Shown here piece by piece: positions 21,799 to 29,582 of a stretch of DNA of 37,487 bases. The notes under the pieces are model-generated. The model was not told the DNA's origin and ran no database searches. It saw only the letters and a program-made list of their open reading frames with translations. Every line of letters starts with the position of its first letter. Within the stretch, counting starts at the first letter, position 1. The stretch lies in assembly GCA_028718745.1 (NCBI GenBank), contig JAQULF010000009.1, forward strand, positions 1 through 37,487. Reading direction: 5' to 3'. A program made the position numbers and the translations under genes. This DNA comes from Patescibacteria group bacterium (lineage in GTDB: Bacteria; Patescibacteriota; JACPGU01).

Positions 21799-22488
21799 TT
21801 AAAACGGCCGTGGGTTTTCTTCCCCATTTTCTTTATGGGGCCGTTTGAATGAGCCATCTGCATAGACCCAATAGATATCTAACCCATTAGCAAGCCGAGG
21901 AAACCGCCCATTGTCTTCGTCGTAAATTCCGATGCTGACGAACTCCGGCCTCCAATCTTCTTCCTCCGGATGAATCCGGAGATGCACAGCTAGGCTGCTC
22001 ATGAGCGAGAGAAAAAGGCTCGGAGCCACGATCTGTGCGCTAACAGATTGCTGCCCCAATTCGAAATGCTTTATCCCGGATATCATCGGGCGAATTGAGG
22101 CGAGGCGCATCAGAAATCTTTCCGCCGTGTCGATTATCATGGGCTCCACAATCTCTTTCGGCGCGAGGTAAAGCTTTTCTGATTCATAAAGAACCAACTT
22201 GTTTTGTCCGCTACCGTCAAAGGCGCAGATTCCCATCTGCCCGTGACAAAAACCGTGAGGATTAAATCGACGCGAAATGTGAGCGTTGATTGTTTCGTGG
22301 ATGCTCTGAACATCCCGTGATTCCAGGTCGAGATGCAGAAAACATTTCGGCTGCGGTAGAGGCGGACCTTTCTCGCGGAATGACCGCGGCCAGCGGGGAC
22401 CATTGTCAAACAGTTTCAAATATGCCCATTCCCCTTCATCCTCCAGTTTCGCAAGCATTGCTTCTACCTTGTCGATGCTGAGTGTCAT
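21799..22488 (-). CDS. Hypothetical protein, 229 aa, GC-rich cassette
   Basis: No family recognised. It begins MTLSIDKVEAMLAKLEDEGE; the ATG has AAGGGGC upstream. The body has many aromatic and charged patches (WAYLKLFDNGPRWPRSFREK, NPHGFCHGQMGICAFDGSGQ, LFLSLMSSLAVHLRIHPEEE, SIGIYDEDNGRFPRLANGLD) typical of a soluble mixed alpha/beta protein. No signal peptide. It has its own predicted promoter (22563-22591) and a strong terminator. Codons are GC-richer than in the adjacent hisS. It lies inside the 3.6-kb stretch bounded by inverted composite repeats. Confidence 0.68.
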   Translation of the reverse strand: MTLSIDKVEAMLAKLEDEGEWAYLKLFDNGPRWPRSFREKGPPLPQPKCFLHLDLESRDVQSIHETINAHISRRFNPHGFCHGQMGICAFDGSGQNKLVLYESEKLYLAPKEIVEPMIIDTAERFLMRLASIRPMISGIKHFELGQQSVSAQIVAPSLFLSLMSSLAVHLRIHPEEEDWRPEFVSIGIYDEDNGRFPRLANGLDIYWVYADGSFKRPHKENGEENPRPF

Positions 22489-22562
22489 GTGAATTGCCCC
22501 TTTATGTGTATTTTTTTTATTTGCGATTTAAAGATCGTCAATCGTAGAGCAGAATTAGTTAT

Positions 22563-22591
22563 ATATTACCATATTTGAGATTATAAGTAAA
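22563..22591 (-). promoter_or_regulatory. Possible promoter for the 21799-22488 gene
   Basis: Minus strand TTTACT, 17-bp spacer, TAATAT; leader of about 65-70 nt. Confidence 0.45.
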
Positions 22592-22647
22592 TACTTTTTC
22601 TAGAATCCCATTTTAACAAAAAGCTAATCCAAGCCAAATAAAAGGGG

Positions 22648-22676
22648 TTGACATTTACTCGTTCTTTTACTATCAT
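22648..22676 (+). promoter_or_regulatory. Promoter for the orphan hicB, probably leaderless
   Basis: TTGACA, 17-bp spacer, TATCAT. The expected start falls at the ATG at 22683, seven bp after the -10 box. Confidence 0.65.
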
Positions 22677-22682
22677 TATGGC

Positions 22683-23003
22683 ATGCTAAAAAGTGTATTA
22701 TCCTTTATAGCGCCAAAAAAAGATTCTAAGATAGTTAGGGTGGATTATGGAATACCGGAAGATATCAAATTAAATATTCGTTTAACCGATGACGGTTATT
22801 TTGTGGTTACTTCTCCTGATTTACCGGGGCTTATAACCCAAGCTAAAAACGGCAAAGAACTGCTAAATATGGTCAATGACGCTGTTTTGACTTATTTTGA
22901 TGTGCCAAGAAATATTGCTAAATCGATTTTCAATACAATTGATATTGATGGTTATGGAAAAATAACTTGTCAGAAAGCGATACAACAAACGGTAAGCGCT
23001 TAA
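22683..23003 (+). CDS. hicB: HicB-like antitoxin, orphan
   Basis: 106-residue protein with the HicB core IRLTDDGYFVVTSPDLPGLI followed by TQAKNGKELLNMVNDAVLTY, the classical partial RNase-H-like fold. The match to HicB is clearer here than in the gene at 9201. Only 8 bp downstream lies the truncated remnant of a hicA gene, so the antitoxin has lost its partner. The message is probably leaderless. It may still bind DNA or neutralise a HicA made elsewhere, such as that at 9514, but the two HicB proteins are quite different in sequence. Confidence 0.88.
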   Translation: MLKSVLSFIAPKKDSKIVRVDYGIPEDIKLNIRLTDDGYFVVTSPDLPGLITQAKNGKELLNMVNDAVLTYFDVPRNIAKSIFNTIDIDGYGKITCQKAIQQTVSA

Positions 23004-23011
23004 AAATTAAA

Positions 23012-23095
23012 ATGGGGGAGAATAATTTCAATAGAAAGCAGTGCATCAAAGCCCTCAAAAAACTGGGCTTTGTTTTTATTAAAAGCCGCAGTTAA
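23012..23095 (+). pseudogene. hicA: Truncated hicA remnant, cut at a composite repeat
   Basis: The 27-codon frame reads NFNRKQCIKALKKLGFVFIK then SRS, matching the first helix and strand of HicA (compare MDRKKLTKALDRLGFIINEV in the copy at 9514). It stops at TAA just before the region containing the catalytic GSH. The stop is followed after 2 bp by the GTCATCC end of the composite element at 23098. The toxin is therefore almost certainly inactive. GGGGGAG inside the start region does not act as an upstream ribosome site. Confidence 0.7.
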
Positions 23096-23097
23096 CT

Positions 23098-23257
23098 GTC
23101 ATCCCAGAACTCTAATTTGCCATATCAATTATCATATATAAAAATGGCGAAGAGAATATCTGGGATCCAGCACAACAAGAATAAATAATGCATTTATATA
23201 TTATTTCGGTACTGGATCCCCGATTTACTGATGAGTACATCAGTGCTCGGGGATGAC
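23098..23257. repeat. Composite GTCATCC/GGATGAC element, divergent copy
   Basis: From GTCATCCCAGAACTC to GTGCTCGGGGATGAC, with the inner CTGGGATCCAG / CTGGATCCCC half-unit ends. Arms share GGCGAAGAGAATATC-like words with 24658-24824. It abuts the hicA remnant. Confidence 0.8.
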
Positions 23258-23272
23258 ACCTAAAGAAATATT

Positions 23273-24634
23273 ATGCCAAAATTACAACCAATCAACAAAC
23301 TAAAAGGTTTTAAAGATGTGCTTCCGGAGGATTATGTCTACTGGAATCATGTTTTGGCTGTGGCTGACGAAGTGATGTTATCCGGCGGTTTTGATCGGAT
23401 AGATTTGCCAACCATGGAAAAAGAAGATCTCTACAACCGTACCACAGGGGAGGAAACCGATGTAGTTGGCAAAGAAATGTACACTTTTGATACTTCCAGA
23501 ATGATTGGCAGCAAAGATAAGAAAAAGGACAAAGATGAAAATATCGTAGCTTTACGACCGGAAATAACACCAAGCATGGTTCGCGCTTACATCGAAAACG
23601 GCATGCAGACTTGGCCAAAGCCGATTTCGCTCTTTACTATCGGAAAATGTTACCGCCACGAAAATCCGCAGGGAGGCCGATACAGAGAATTTACCCAGTT
23701 GGACGCTGAAGTTTTTGGAGAAGAGGACGCGGCTATTGATGCAAGTCTGATTTCTTTAGTTTGGGATATTTTTCAAAGATTAAAAATGAATGACATTGAA
23801 GTTCATATTAATTCAATTGGATGTACCGAATGCAAGCCGAGGATTAAGAAAATGCTGGTGGATTATTTCAAGAAAAAACAGAGCAAGCTTTGCGAAGATT
23901 GCAAAAAGAGATTGAAGAAAAATCCATTGAGAATTCTGGATTGCAAAAACGAAAGATGCCAGTCAACTATAGCCGGAGCGCCGGTTACAATTGACAATAT
24001 CTGCGAAGAATGTAAAAAACATCTGATGTCAGTATTAGAATATCTGGACGAAATGGGCGTTTCTTATAACTTAACTCCAAATCTGGTTCGAGGACTTGAT
24101 TATTACAATCGCACCGTTTTTGAAGTTACGGGCAAGGACGATAGAAGACAAAACGCGTTGGCCGGCGGAGGTAGATATGATTATTTAATAGAACAAATGG
24201 GTGGAGAACCATCTCCGGCTATTGGTTTTGGTTTGGGAATTGATCGCACTGTAGATTTCTTGAAAAATAATAATATTCGCATTCCAAAGCCAAAATCAAA
24301 GGTAAATATATTTATGATTCAACTTGGCGAGGATGCCAAGAAAATCGCTTTGAAAAAAACTCGGGAATTGCGTAAAATGGATTTATCGACTGGAATCGCT
24401 ATTGGTAAGGACACAATTAAATCGCAATTGCGAGCCGCTGATAAGGTTAACGCTTTATTTTCAGTAATTATCGGACAGAGAGAGGCGGTAACAAATAGCG
24501 CCATCATTCGCGATATGCGTGACGGCGTTCAAGAAACAGTTGAATTGGAAGATTTAAATGGCAGATTATTGAATATGGTAGAGGAGAGGATAAAGGAAGA
24601 GGAAGAGTATAAGAAAAAAGCGAAGAGTAAATAA
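23273..24634 (+). CDS. hisS: Histidyl-tRNA synthetase
   Basis: Class II synthetase that charges tRNA-His. Motif 2 is TIGKCYRHENPQGGRYREFT then QLDAEVFG; the HisA/HisB signatures are LVRGLDYYNRTVFEV and ALAGGGRYDYLIEQMGG; motif 3 is PAIGFGLGIDRT. A C-terminal anticodon-binding domain follows (VNIFMIQLGEDAKKIAL...). The 453 residues are near family length. Small lysine-rich insertions (GSKDKKKDKDEN near residue 80 and a Cys/Lys-rich stretch at about 196-245) are unusual but in frame. There is no strong Shine-Dalgarno sequence; the 5' gap is a composite repeat. Confidence 0.96.
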   Translation: MPKLQPINKLKGFKDVLPEDYVYWNHVLAVADEVMLSGGFDRIDLPTMEKEDLYNRTTGEETDVVGKEMYTFDTSRMIGSKDKKKDKDENIVALRPEITPSMVRAYIENGMQTWPKPISLFTIGKCYRHENPQGGRYREFTQLDAEVFGEEDAAIDASLISLVWDIFQRLKMNDIEVHINSIGCTECKPRIKKMLVDYFKKKQSKLCEDCKKRLKKNPLRILDCKNERCQSTIAGAPVTIDNICEECKKHLMSVLEYLDEMGVSYNLTPNLVRGLDYYNRTVFEVTGKDDRRQNALAGGGRYDYLIEQMGGEPSPAIGFGLGIDRTVDFLKNNNIRIPKPKSKVNIFMIQLGEDAKKIALKKTRELRKMDLSTGIAIGKDTIKSQLRAADKVNALFSVIIGQREAVTNSAIIRDMRDGVQETVELEDLNGRLLNMVEERIKEEEEYKKKAKSK

Positions 24635-24657
24635 ATTTGCAATAATCCTTTTAAGTT

Positions 24658-24824
24658 GTCATCCTCGAACTCTAATTCGTCTTAACCAAAACTATATACA
24701 AAAAAGACGAAGAGAATATCAAGGATCTTCTACAGGAATGCGTGACAATTACTTAAAAATCACTTACTTAAACTAACATAGATCCTTGATTTTCTGTTGA
24801 GTACAACAGAAGCTCGAGGATGAC
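24658..24824. repeat. Composite GTCATCC/GGATGAC element, full copy, inverted to 20899-21067
   Basis: About 167 bp, from GTCATCCTCGAACTC to GAAGCTCGAGGATGAC. Nearly identical to the reverse complement of 20899-21067, including the inner stretch GGAATGCGTGACAATTA. Outer ends are inverted repeats of each other (GTCATCCTCGA / TCGAGGATGAC). Confidence 0.88.
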
Positions 24825-24862
24825 AAGTAAAAAAGCGAGAAATTAAAATTAACTTAGAACCC

Positions 24863-25699
24863 ATGGGTAAGAAATCTCGTCAAAAAATCATCAATCGCGA
24901 ATTGAAAATCCAGAATGCGGCAAATGGAAAAAAGAAAAGAAAAAAGATTTTAAAAATCTCTTTGTTGGTTATTTTAATTCTTGCCATCCTGGGCGGTGGG
25001 GGATTTGCGTCTTGGAAATATCATTTTAGCAAAAAAACAGTTGCAACTAAAACGGAGGATACAAAAGTGACTCAAAATATCGACAATCAAATTGCGGTTT
25101 TGGATACTAATTATGGCGAAATTAAATTCCGTCTGCTGGCTTCGGCTGCGTCCAAAACAGTTGAAAATTTTGTAAAACTGGCCAATGAGGGATTTTATAA
25201 CGGAATCAAATTTCATCGTGTCATCAAAGATTTCATGATTCAAGCCGGCGATCCATTATCAAAAGATAATTCCAAAATAGATCAATGGGGAACCGGCGGA
25301 CCGGGTTACAAATTTAACGACGAACCGGTTGTTGGCGATTACACTCCCGGAACGGTCGCAATGGCGAATTCCGGCCCAAATACCAACGGCTCGCAATTTT
25401 TCATCATGGCGGGAGATTGGTCGGGCGGAAAATTAGCAAAAAATTATAATATCTTTGGAACTGTTATGTCCGGCATGGATGTGGTTGCCAAAATAGATGC
25501 GGTCAAAACAAATTCAAATGATAGACCCGAACAAGATGTTTTAATTAATAAAATTACAATTGAAACAGAACAAAGTCCAAGCGCAACGGTTTCACCTGAC
25601 GCGAATGCATCCAGCAACCCAATCCAAATTTCTCCCGATATTCAAGCCGTAACCAGCGATGGGAAACCCGTGGATGTCCAAGTAACGCCGACAAAATAA
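24863..25699 (+). CDS. Membrane-anchored peptidyl-prolyl isomerase (cyclophilin type)
   Basis: Cyclophilins catalyse cis-trans isomerisation of prolyl bonds. A basic N-terminus is followed by one transmembrane segment (about residues 32-52, KISLLVILILAILGGGGFAS), which places the enzyme outside the membrane. The cyclophilin domain (about 73-232) has EIKFRLL, FYNGIKFHRVIKDFMIQAGD with the catalytic arginine in FHRV, GTVAMANSGPNTNGSQFFIM and FGTVMSGMDVV. A Ser/Pro-rich tail of about 40 residues follows. It is probably an extracytoplasmic folding factor. The gene precedes another membrane-anchored protein by 41 bp. Confidence 0.93.
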   Translation: MGKKSRQKIINRELKIQNAANGKKKRKKILKISLLVILILAILGGGGFASWKYHFSKKTVATKTEDTKVTQNIDNQIAVLDTNYGEIKFRLLASAASKTVENFVKLANEGFYNGIKFHRVIKDFMIQAGDPLSKDNSKIDQWGTGGPGYKFNDEPVVGDYTPGTVAMANSGPNTNGSQFFIMAGDWSGGKLAKNYNIFGTVMSGMDVVAKIDAVKTNSNDRPEQDVLINKITIETEQSPSATVSPDANASSNPIQISPDIQAVTSDGKPVDVQVTPTK

Positions 25700-25740
25700 A
25701 AAATATCTCTTTAGTTATAAAATAAAAATAATACAAAAAA

Positions 25741-26580
25741 ATGGCAGAAAAAATGAATGCAGCCTCAATGCCAGCAGTTGAAGGCGGCAAAAAAAGTTCT
25801 TGCTGGAAAATAGGGATTATAGTTTTAGCAGTTTTAGGCGTTCTATTTATCATTTTCATAATCCTGGTTTTGCTTCTAACTAAAGGCGTGGGAGACATAG
25901 CTGATAAAGAAATGAAAGCGTTAAAAGCCAATGATTATGCAGCGGCTTATGCCCTGACATCAAGCGAGTTTCAGTCTACTACTTCGTTGGACCAGTTTAA
26001 GTCGTTTATGCAGCAATACCCGGCCATGGTAAGTAATAAATCTTATAGTTTTAGCGAGAGAAACACCAATAACAACATGGGAGATGTCAAGGGGGTAGTT
26101 GTCGGCATGGATGGCAAAAACTACAATTTGGAACTTCAGATGATCAAAGAAGGATCGGATTGGAAAGTTTTAAACTTCCACTTAACTGCTGCCGGAGCTA
26201 CTAACACTACTCCTCAAACCCAAACTCAAACACCAGCGACGACCGGCACTACCATAACAGCTATTATGGTAAATGATGTTCTTGGAGCGCAGGGGGTTGT
26301 TGATACTAACAGAAATGTGATCAGCTCTTCTGCCAAGGAAATAAATGCTACCGTCTATGTATCCGGCGCAAAGGAAGGCACCAAAATTGGCGCTGCACTA
26401 ATTCAAGAAAGTCCGCAAACCGTAATTTCACAAGTTACCCGAGATATTACTAGCGGGGGAGATCGAATCTATAACTTTATTTTCTCCAGTAAAACCGGAA
26501 CTTGGATACCGGGAAAATATCAGGTCTATTCTGAAATATCTACCGGCGAAAATAACATAATTGAATTTACAATACTATAA
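25741..26580 (+). CDS. Membrane-anchored protein with an NTF2-like (DUF4864-like) domain
   Basis: One transmembrane segment (about residues 23-46, WKIGIIVLAVLGVLFIIFII). It is followed by DKEMKALKANDYAAAYALTS then SEFQSTTSLDQFKSFM, a pattern seen in DUF4864/DUF4878-like NTF2-fold domains. A Thr/Gln-rich linker (TTPQTQTQTPATTGTT) leads to a second beta-rich domain of about 85 residues (from ITAIMVNDVLGAQG to the end). It is probably exposed on the cell surface. The function is not known. It may be co-transcribed with the cyclophilin gene upstream and ends at a strong terminator. Confidence 0.7.
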   Translation: MAEKMNAASMPAVEGGKKSSCWKIGIIVLAVLGVLFIIFIILVLLLTKGVGDIADKEMKALKANDYAAAYALTSSEFQSTTSLDQFKSFMQQYPAMVSNKSYSFSERNTNNNMGDVKGVVVGMDGKNYNLELQMIKEGSDWKVLNFHLTAAGATNTTPQTQTQTPATTGTTITAIMVNDVLGAQGVVDTNRNVISSSAKEINATVYVSGAKEGTKIGAALIQESPQTVISQVTRDITSGGDRIYNFIFSSKTGTWIPGKYQVYSEISTGENNIIEFTIL

Positions 26581-26602
26581 AAGATTTCTGCAGATAATAT
26601 TG

Positions 26603-26637
26603 AAAAAAGAGGCTTTTTCAAAAAGTCTCTTTTTTTA
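26603..26637 (+). terminator. Intrinsic terminator after the DUF4864-like gene
   Basis: AAAAAGAGGCTTTTT and AAAAAGTCTCTTTTTTT pair over about 15 bp (one G-U) around a very small loop, ending in a T-run. Confidence 0.7.
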
Positions 26638-26712
26638 TTTAAAAATGCTATAATGGAATACGAATCATTACAAATTTAAAACGCTACAAATAATTACAAA
26701 TTAATTGTTAGC

Positions 26713-27600
26713 ATGAAACAGGAAATCACAAACAAAAACAAAGTTTTCTTCAAAAATCCCAGAATCACCAAGAGCGAGATTGTTAATTATTACCAAAAAA
26801 TCGCTCCACACATGTTGCCGCATGTGAAAAATCGTCCGGTAAATATGGTGCGAGCTCCGGATGGAATGTTGGGGCATATATTTTTCCAGCAAAATATGCC
26901 GGCATATTTTCCCAGTTGGATAGATTTTTTTAAAACATTTAGAATATCCAAAGGCGGTTTTGCTCGTCATGTTTTAATAAATAAGCCGGACACCTTGATT
27001 TATCTTGCCAATGAAGGTGTGGTTACAATTCACATTTGGAATAGTCGGGTGAAAAATATCAAAAATCCCGACCGAATTGTTTTTGATCTCGACCCACCGG
27101 AAGGTAAAAATGGTTTTGAATCAGTGCGAGAAGTGGCCTTTTTATTAAAAAAAGAATTAGAAAAAACAGGAATCAAGCCATATCTTATGACCACCGGTTC
27201 CAAGGGCGTCCATTTAGTTTTACCAATAAAAGCTGATACAGGATTTAAAAAAGCAAAGGCTTTTACTAAAGCGATTGTTAATAAAATGGAAGCAGAATAT
27301 CCCCAAAAAGTTACCGGCAACTTTCGCAAATATCAACGAACCGGTAAGGTTTTTATCGATTATCTGCGCAATAATTATGGACAAACCGCAGTTGCTCCTT
27401 ACTCCGTTCGATTAAAATCTGGCGCGCCGATCGCTTGCCCGATTTTTTGGGCGGATTTGGGGAAATATGATTTTGGTCCACAAACAATTAATATAAAAAA
27501 TGTTTTCCAATACCTGCGAAAAGGAGATCCGTGGAAAGGGATTTATAAAAGTCCGAGAAGTGTGGTATATTATGAAAAGAAATTAAAAATGAATAAATGA
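26713..27600 (+). CDS. Stand-alone LigD-type polymerase/primase domain protein
   Basis: Archaeo-eukaryotic primase fold polymerase of the LigD PolDom family, able in relatives to add (ribo)nucleotides at DNA breaks. Family marks are NYYQKIAPHMLPHVKNRPVN, the acidic pair in IVFDLDPPEG, the TTGSKGVHLVLPI motif, KVFIDYLRNNYGQTAVAPYS with the third acidic residue, and VRLKSGAPIACPI. The 295 residues contain only this domain, with no ligase or nuclease part. No Ku gene is in the window, so the NHEJ role is open. The ATG at 26713 has no clear Shine-Dalgarno sequence. Confidence 0.93.
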   Translation: MKQEITNKNKVFFKNPRITKSEIVNYYQKIAPHMLPHVKNRPVNMVRAPDGMLGHIFFQQNMPAYFPSWIDFFKTFRISKGGFARHVLINKPDTLIYLANEGVVTIHIWNSRVKNIKNPDRIVFDLDPPEGKNGFESVREVAFLLKKELEKTGIKPYLMTTGSKGVHLVLPIKADTGFKKAKAFTKAIVNKMEAEYPQKVTGNFRKYQRTGKVFIDYLRNNYGQTAVAPYSVRLKSGAPIACPIFWADLGKYDFGPQTINIKNVFQYLRKGDPWKGIYKSPRSVVYYEKKLKMNK

Positions 27601-27670
27601 ATATATGAATAAATGATTAGAAAAGGCTAGATTATTTTTAATCATTTAATCCTTTATTCATGTAATCATT
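27598..27670. repeat. Inverted AT-rich tract with ATGAATAAATGATTA words
   Basis: ATGAATATATGAATAAATGA on the left pairs with TAATCATTTAATCC and TTTATTCATGTAATC on the right. It fills the gap between the polymerase gene and the small gene at 27700. Confidence 0.5.
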
Positions 27671-27699
27671 GACATAATTATTATTAAATTAAAATAAAC

Positions 27700-27948
27700 A
27701 TGAAAAAAATCTTCGTTATTTTAGTATTAGCCGCTGTGATTATCTTCGGCTATTATGCCTACCAATCGCTGAAAAACAGCGCCGGGGGAACCGTATCAAA
27801 AGAAAGCCTAAAGAACCTAATTCAGAACAAGGCGAATGAAACCCAAAAAACTATGGAAGAAAAAACCGACGAGAGCCTTCAGGATTTAAAAGATGATGTT
27901 AGTAATACAATCAAAGACAAGGTGGATCAGACGCTGGGAACGAAATAA
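27700..27948 (+). CDS. Small membrane-anchored helical protein, 82 aa
   Basis: An N-terminal transmembrane or signal-anchor segment (KKIFVILVLAAVIIFGYYAY, residues 2-21) is followed by a charged, probably coiled helix (NLIQNKANETQKTMEEKTDE, SLQDLKDDVSNTIKDKVDQT). There is no lipobox. This is the layout of YtxH-like or apolipophorin-like small proteins, but I cannot name the family. A TTGACA lies about 30 bp upstream in the AT-rich gap. A bidirectional terminator follows, separating it from the convergent purine operon. Confidence 0.6.
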   Translation: MKKIFVILVLAAVIIFGYYAYQSLKNSAGGTVSKESLKNLIQNKANETQKTMEEKTDESLQDLKDDVSNTIKDKVDQTLGTK

Positions 27949-27961
27949 AAAAATTTAATAT

Positions 27962-28010
27962 AAAAAAGAAACGCTCCGACACAATGTAACATGCCGGAGC
28001 GTTTTTATTT
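27962..28010. terminator. Bidirectional terminator between 27700-27948 and purE
   Basis: A perfect 10-bp stem AAACGCTCCG / CGGAGCGTTT around a 16-nt loop, with TTATTT on the plus side and TTCTTTTTTAT on the minus side. Confidence 0.85.
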
Positions 28011-28028
28011 CGGCAGATGCCGAGGGTC

Positions 28029-28578
28029 TCACTTCTTAGGATTGAGAAGCTTTTTTCTCGCTTCCGCAGGAGTGAGGTTGGTGTAAAACGGGCGCAGATT
28101 GATAGACCTGTGAATCGGGATGCCGCCTACGATAGCTCGGAGGCATGCGTCTTTGAACCCGTCTGTACCTGCATAGGGACTATTTGGATAGCCCATATGC
28201 GGGTATCCCATAAGAACAGGCTTTCCCGGAAGACAGGAGATGGAGAGTTTTGCGGCTTCGAAGTCTTCCGTGCCCTCCTTTCCCAGCGCCACGCCGATCA
28301 CCTGCACTTGATTGCCAAGGGTATCCAGCATGGAGCAGATGATTCCGGGAAGCGCGAAGGCCTTTCCCCCCCGCGGCGACGATGCGAACATTCTCATTGT
28401 CGCGCGGGATCCTCGCGAGAAAGGCGAGAAGCTCGGGATGATGCCTGTGGCAAGAGAGAACGCTGATGCGGATTCTTACATCTTTTCGTGCCGCGAGTTC
28501 GTCAACTATATCCGCAATCTCCACGGTATAGTCCGAATCGCTGCCGAAAATGATAAGTAATTGCTTTTTGTTTTTCAT
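28029..28578 (-). pseudogene. purE: PurE-like N5-carboxyaminoimidazole ribonucleotide mutase, frameshifted at a 7-G run
   Basis: PurE makes CAIR in purine synthesis. The first frame (start 28578, AAGGAGG site 9 nt upstream) reads LLIIFGSDSDYTVEIADIVD and VLSCHRHHPELLAFL, the GSxSD and HR motifs. The second frame continues KAFALPGIICSMLDTLGN, QVQVIGVALGKEG and KPVLMG, matching the later part of the fold. The switch lies at the GGGGGGG run on the minus strand (28366-28372 on plus); removing one G restores IVAAGGKAFALPGI. This may be a real mutation, a sequencing or assembly slip, or slippage used for expression. The sequence is divergent from model PurE and has an extra C-terminal region. Confidence 0.78.
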
Positions 28579-28593
28579 GTTTCGCGCCCTCCT

Positions 28594-29538
28594 TCAGGCG
28601 GCCTCGCCGAGGATCATTTTGCGCACTGTACTGTACACATTGACCATCTCCTCAACGAGCCAGTTGGGGAGTACGGTTTCGTCCGGGTTGGCGTCGCTCC
28701 AGCGGCGGATCGGATCTTTGTCGAGGCTTGTGATCTTCCTGTTCATCAGGTCGCGGATGACCCAGAAGGTTGCGGCGTGGGGCGAGAAATACTCGTCGGC
28801 CAGAAGCAGTCGGCCGCGGGCGTCGATGCCCCATTCCGTCTTGTTGTCCGGGACAATGAGCCCAAGCGGGTTCAGGATGCCGTTGACAGCGAGCTGGAGG
28901 AGAAGAGCGTTCTGCTCGAGTGCCAATGCGGTCTGGTTGCCGAATTCCTCAATGACTTTGTCTTTGACGATCCAGGGGTCCTTGTCGCTCTTGTAAGTCG
29001 GTGTCCAGAGCGGTCCGCCGGGCAGAACTTCTCCCGGATTAATGCCGGCGGGGAGCTTGATCCCGCAGATGGTTCCGTCTTCCAGATACTGCTTGCGGCC
29101 GCTGCCGGTGTCGCGCATGTAGTGGCGGGCAATATTTTCGACTCCGAGGATGTCGACCTTAAAGCACAGTGCGGATCGCTCGGCGAGTTCTTCGTCGTAC
29201 CAATCTTCCTTGCCGAAGAACGCCCGGATGTCGTTGCTGATGAAATGCGTTGCGATACCGAGCCGCTCGAATATCGGCGACCAGTAGGCGAGCAGATCAG
29301 CCAGCAGTCTTCCCTGGCCGGGTATCGCCGGCGTGAAGCGTTTGTTGTTACCGGAGACGCGGTCGCAGAAGATGCGGAGCACAGCGCCTTCGCGCGGCAG
29401 AATCTGCATGCTTTTCAGCCTTGTTCCGGCGGGCAATATGTAGACATCCGAAGTCTTGCCGTTGTAGCTTTTCGCGCCGGGAATTTCCAGATTGGTGCCG
29501 AGAAGTCCTCCATCATATACGAATTTTTCCATCTTCAT
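28594..29538 (-). CDS. purC: Phosphoribosylaminoimidazole-succinocarboxamide (SAICAR) synthase
   Basis: Joins CAIR and aspartate with ATP. Marks are AKSYNGKTSDVYILPAGT, the RDTGSGRKQYLEDGTICGIK region, PLWTPTYKSDKD, and LLLADEYFSPHAATFW. I chose the ATG at 29538 (GGGGG just upstream; the ATG at 29532 is also possible). A GTG at 29586 overlaps the purB stop by 4 bp and would add 16 residues, so translational coupling is equally possible. The gene is strongly GC-biased compared with cca or ligD-like neighbours. It lies in a purB-purC-purE operon that covers three consecutive steps. Confidence 0.9.
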   Translation of the reverse strand: MKMEKFVYDGGLLGTNLEIPGAKSYNGKTSDVYILPAGTRLKSMQILPREGAVLRIFCDRVSGNNKRFTPAIPGQGRLLADLLAYWSPIFERLGIATHFISNDIRAFFGKEDWYDEELAERSALCFKVDILGVENIARHYMRDTGSGRKQYLEDGTICGIKLPAGINPGEVLPGGPLWTPTYKSDKDPWIVKDKVIEEFGNQTALALEQNALLLQLAVNGILNPLGLIVPDNKTEWGIDARGRLLLADEYFSPHAATFWVIRDLMNRKITSLDKDPIRRWSDANPDETVLPNWLVEEMVNVYSTVRKMILGEAA

Positions 29539-29582
29539 TGTCCCCCGATCAGGCCGTGGCCAGTTTTCACTTCTTCGTTTAT

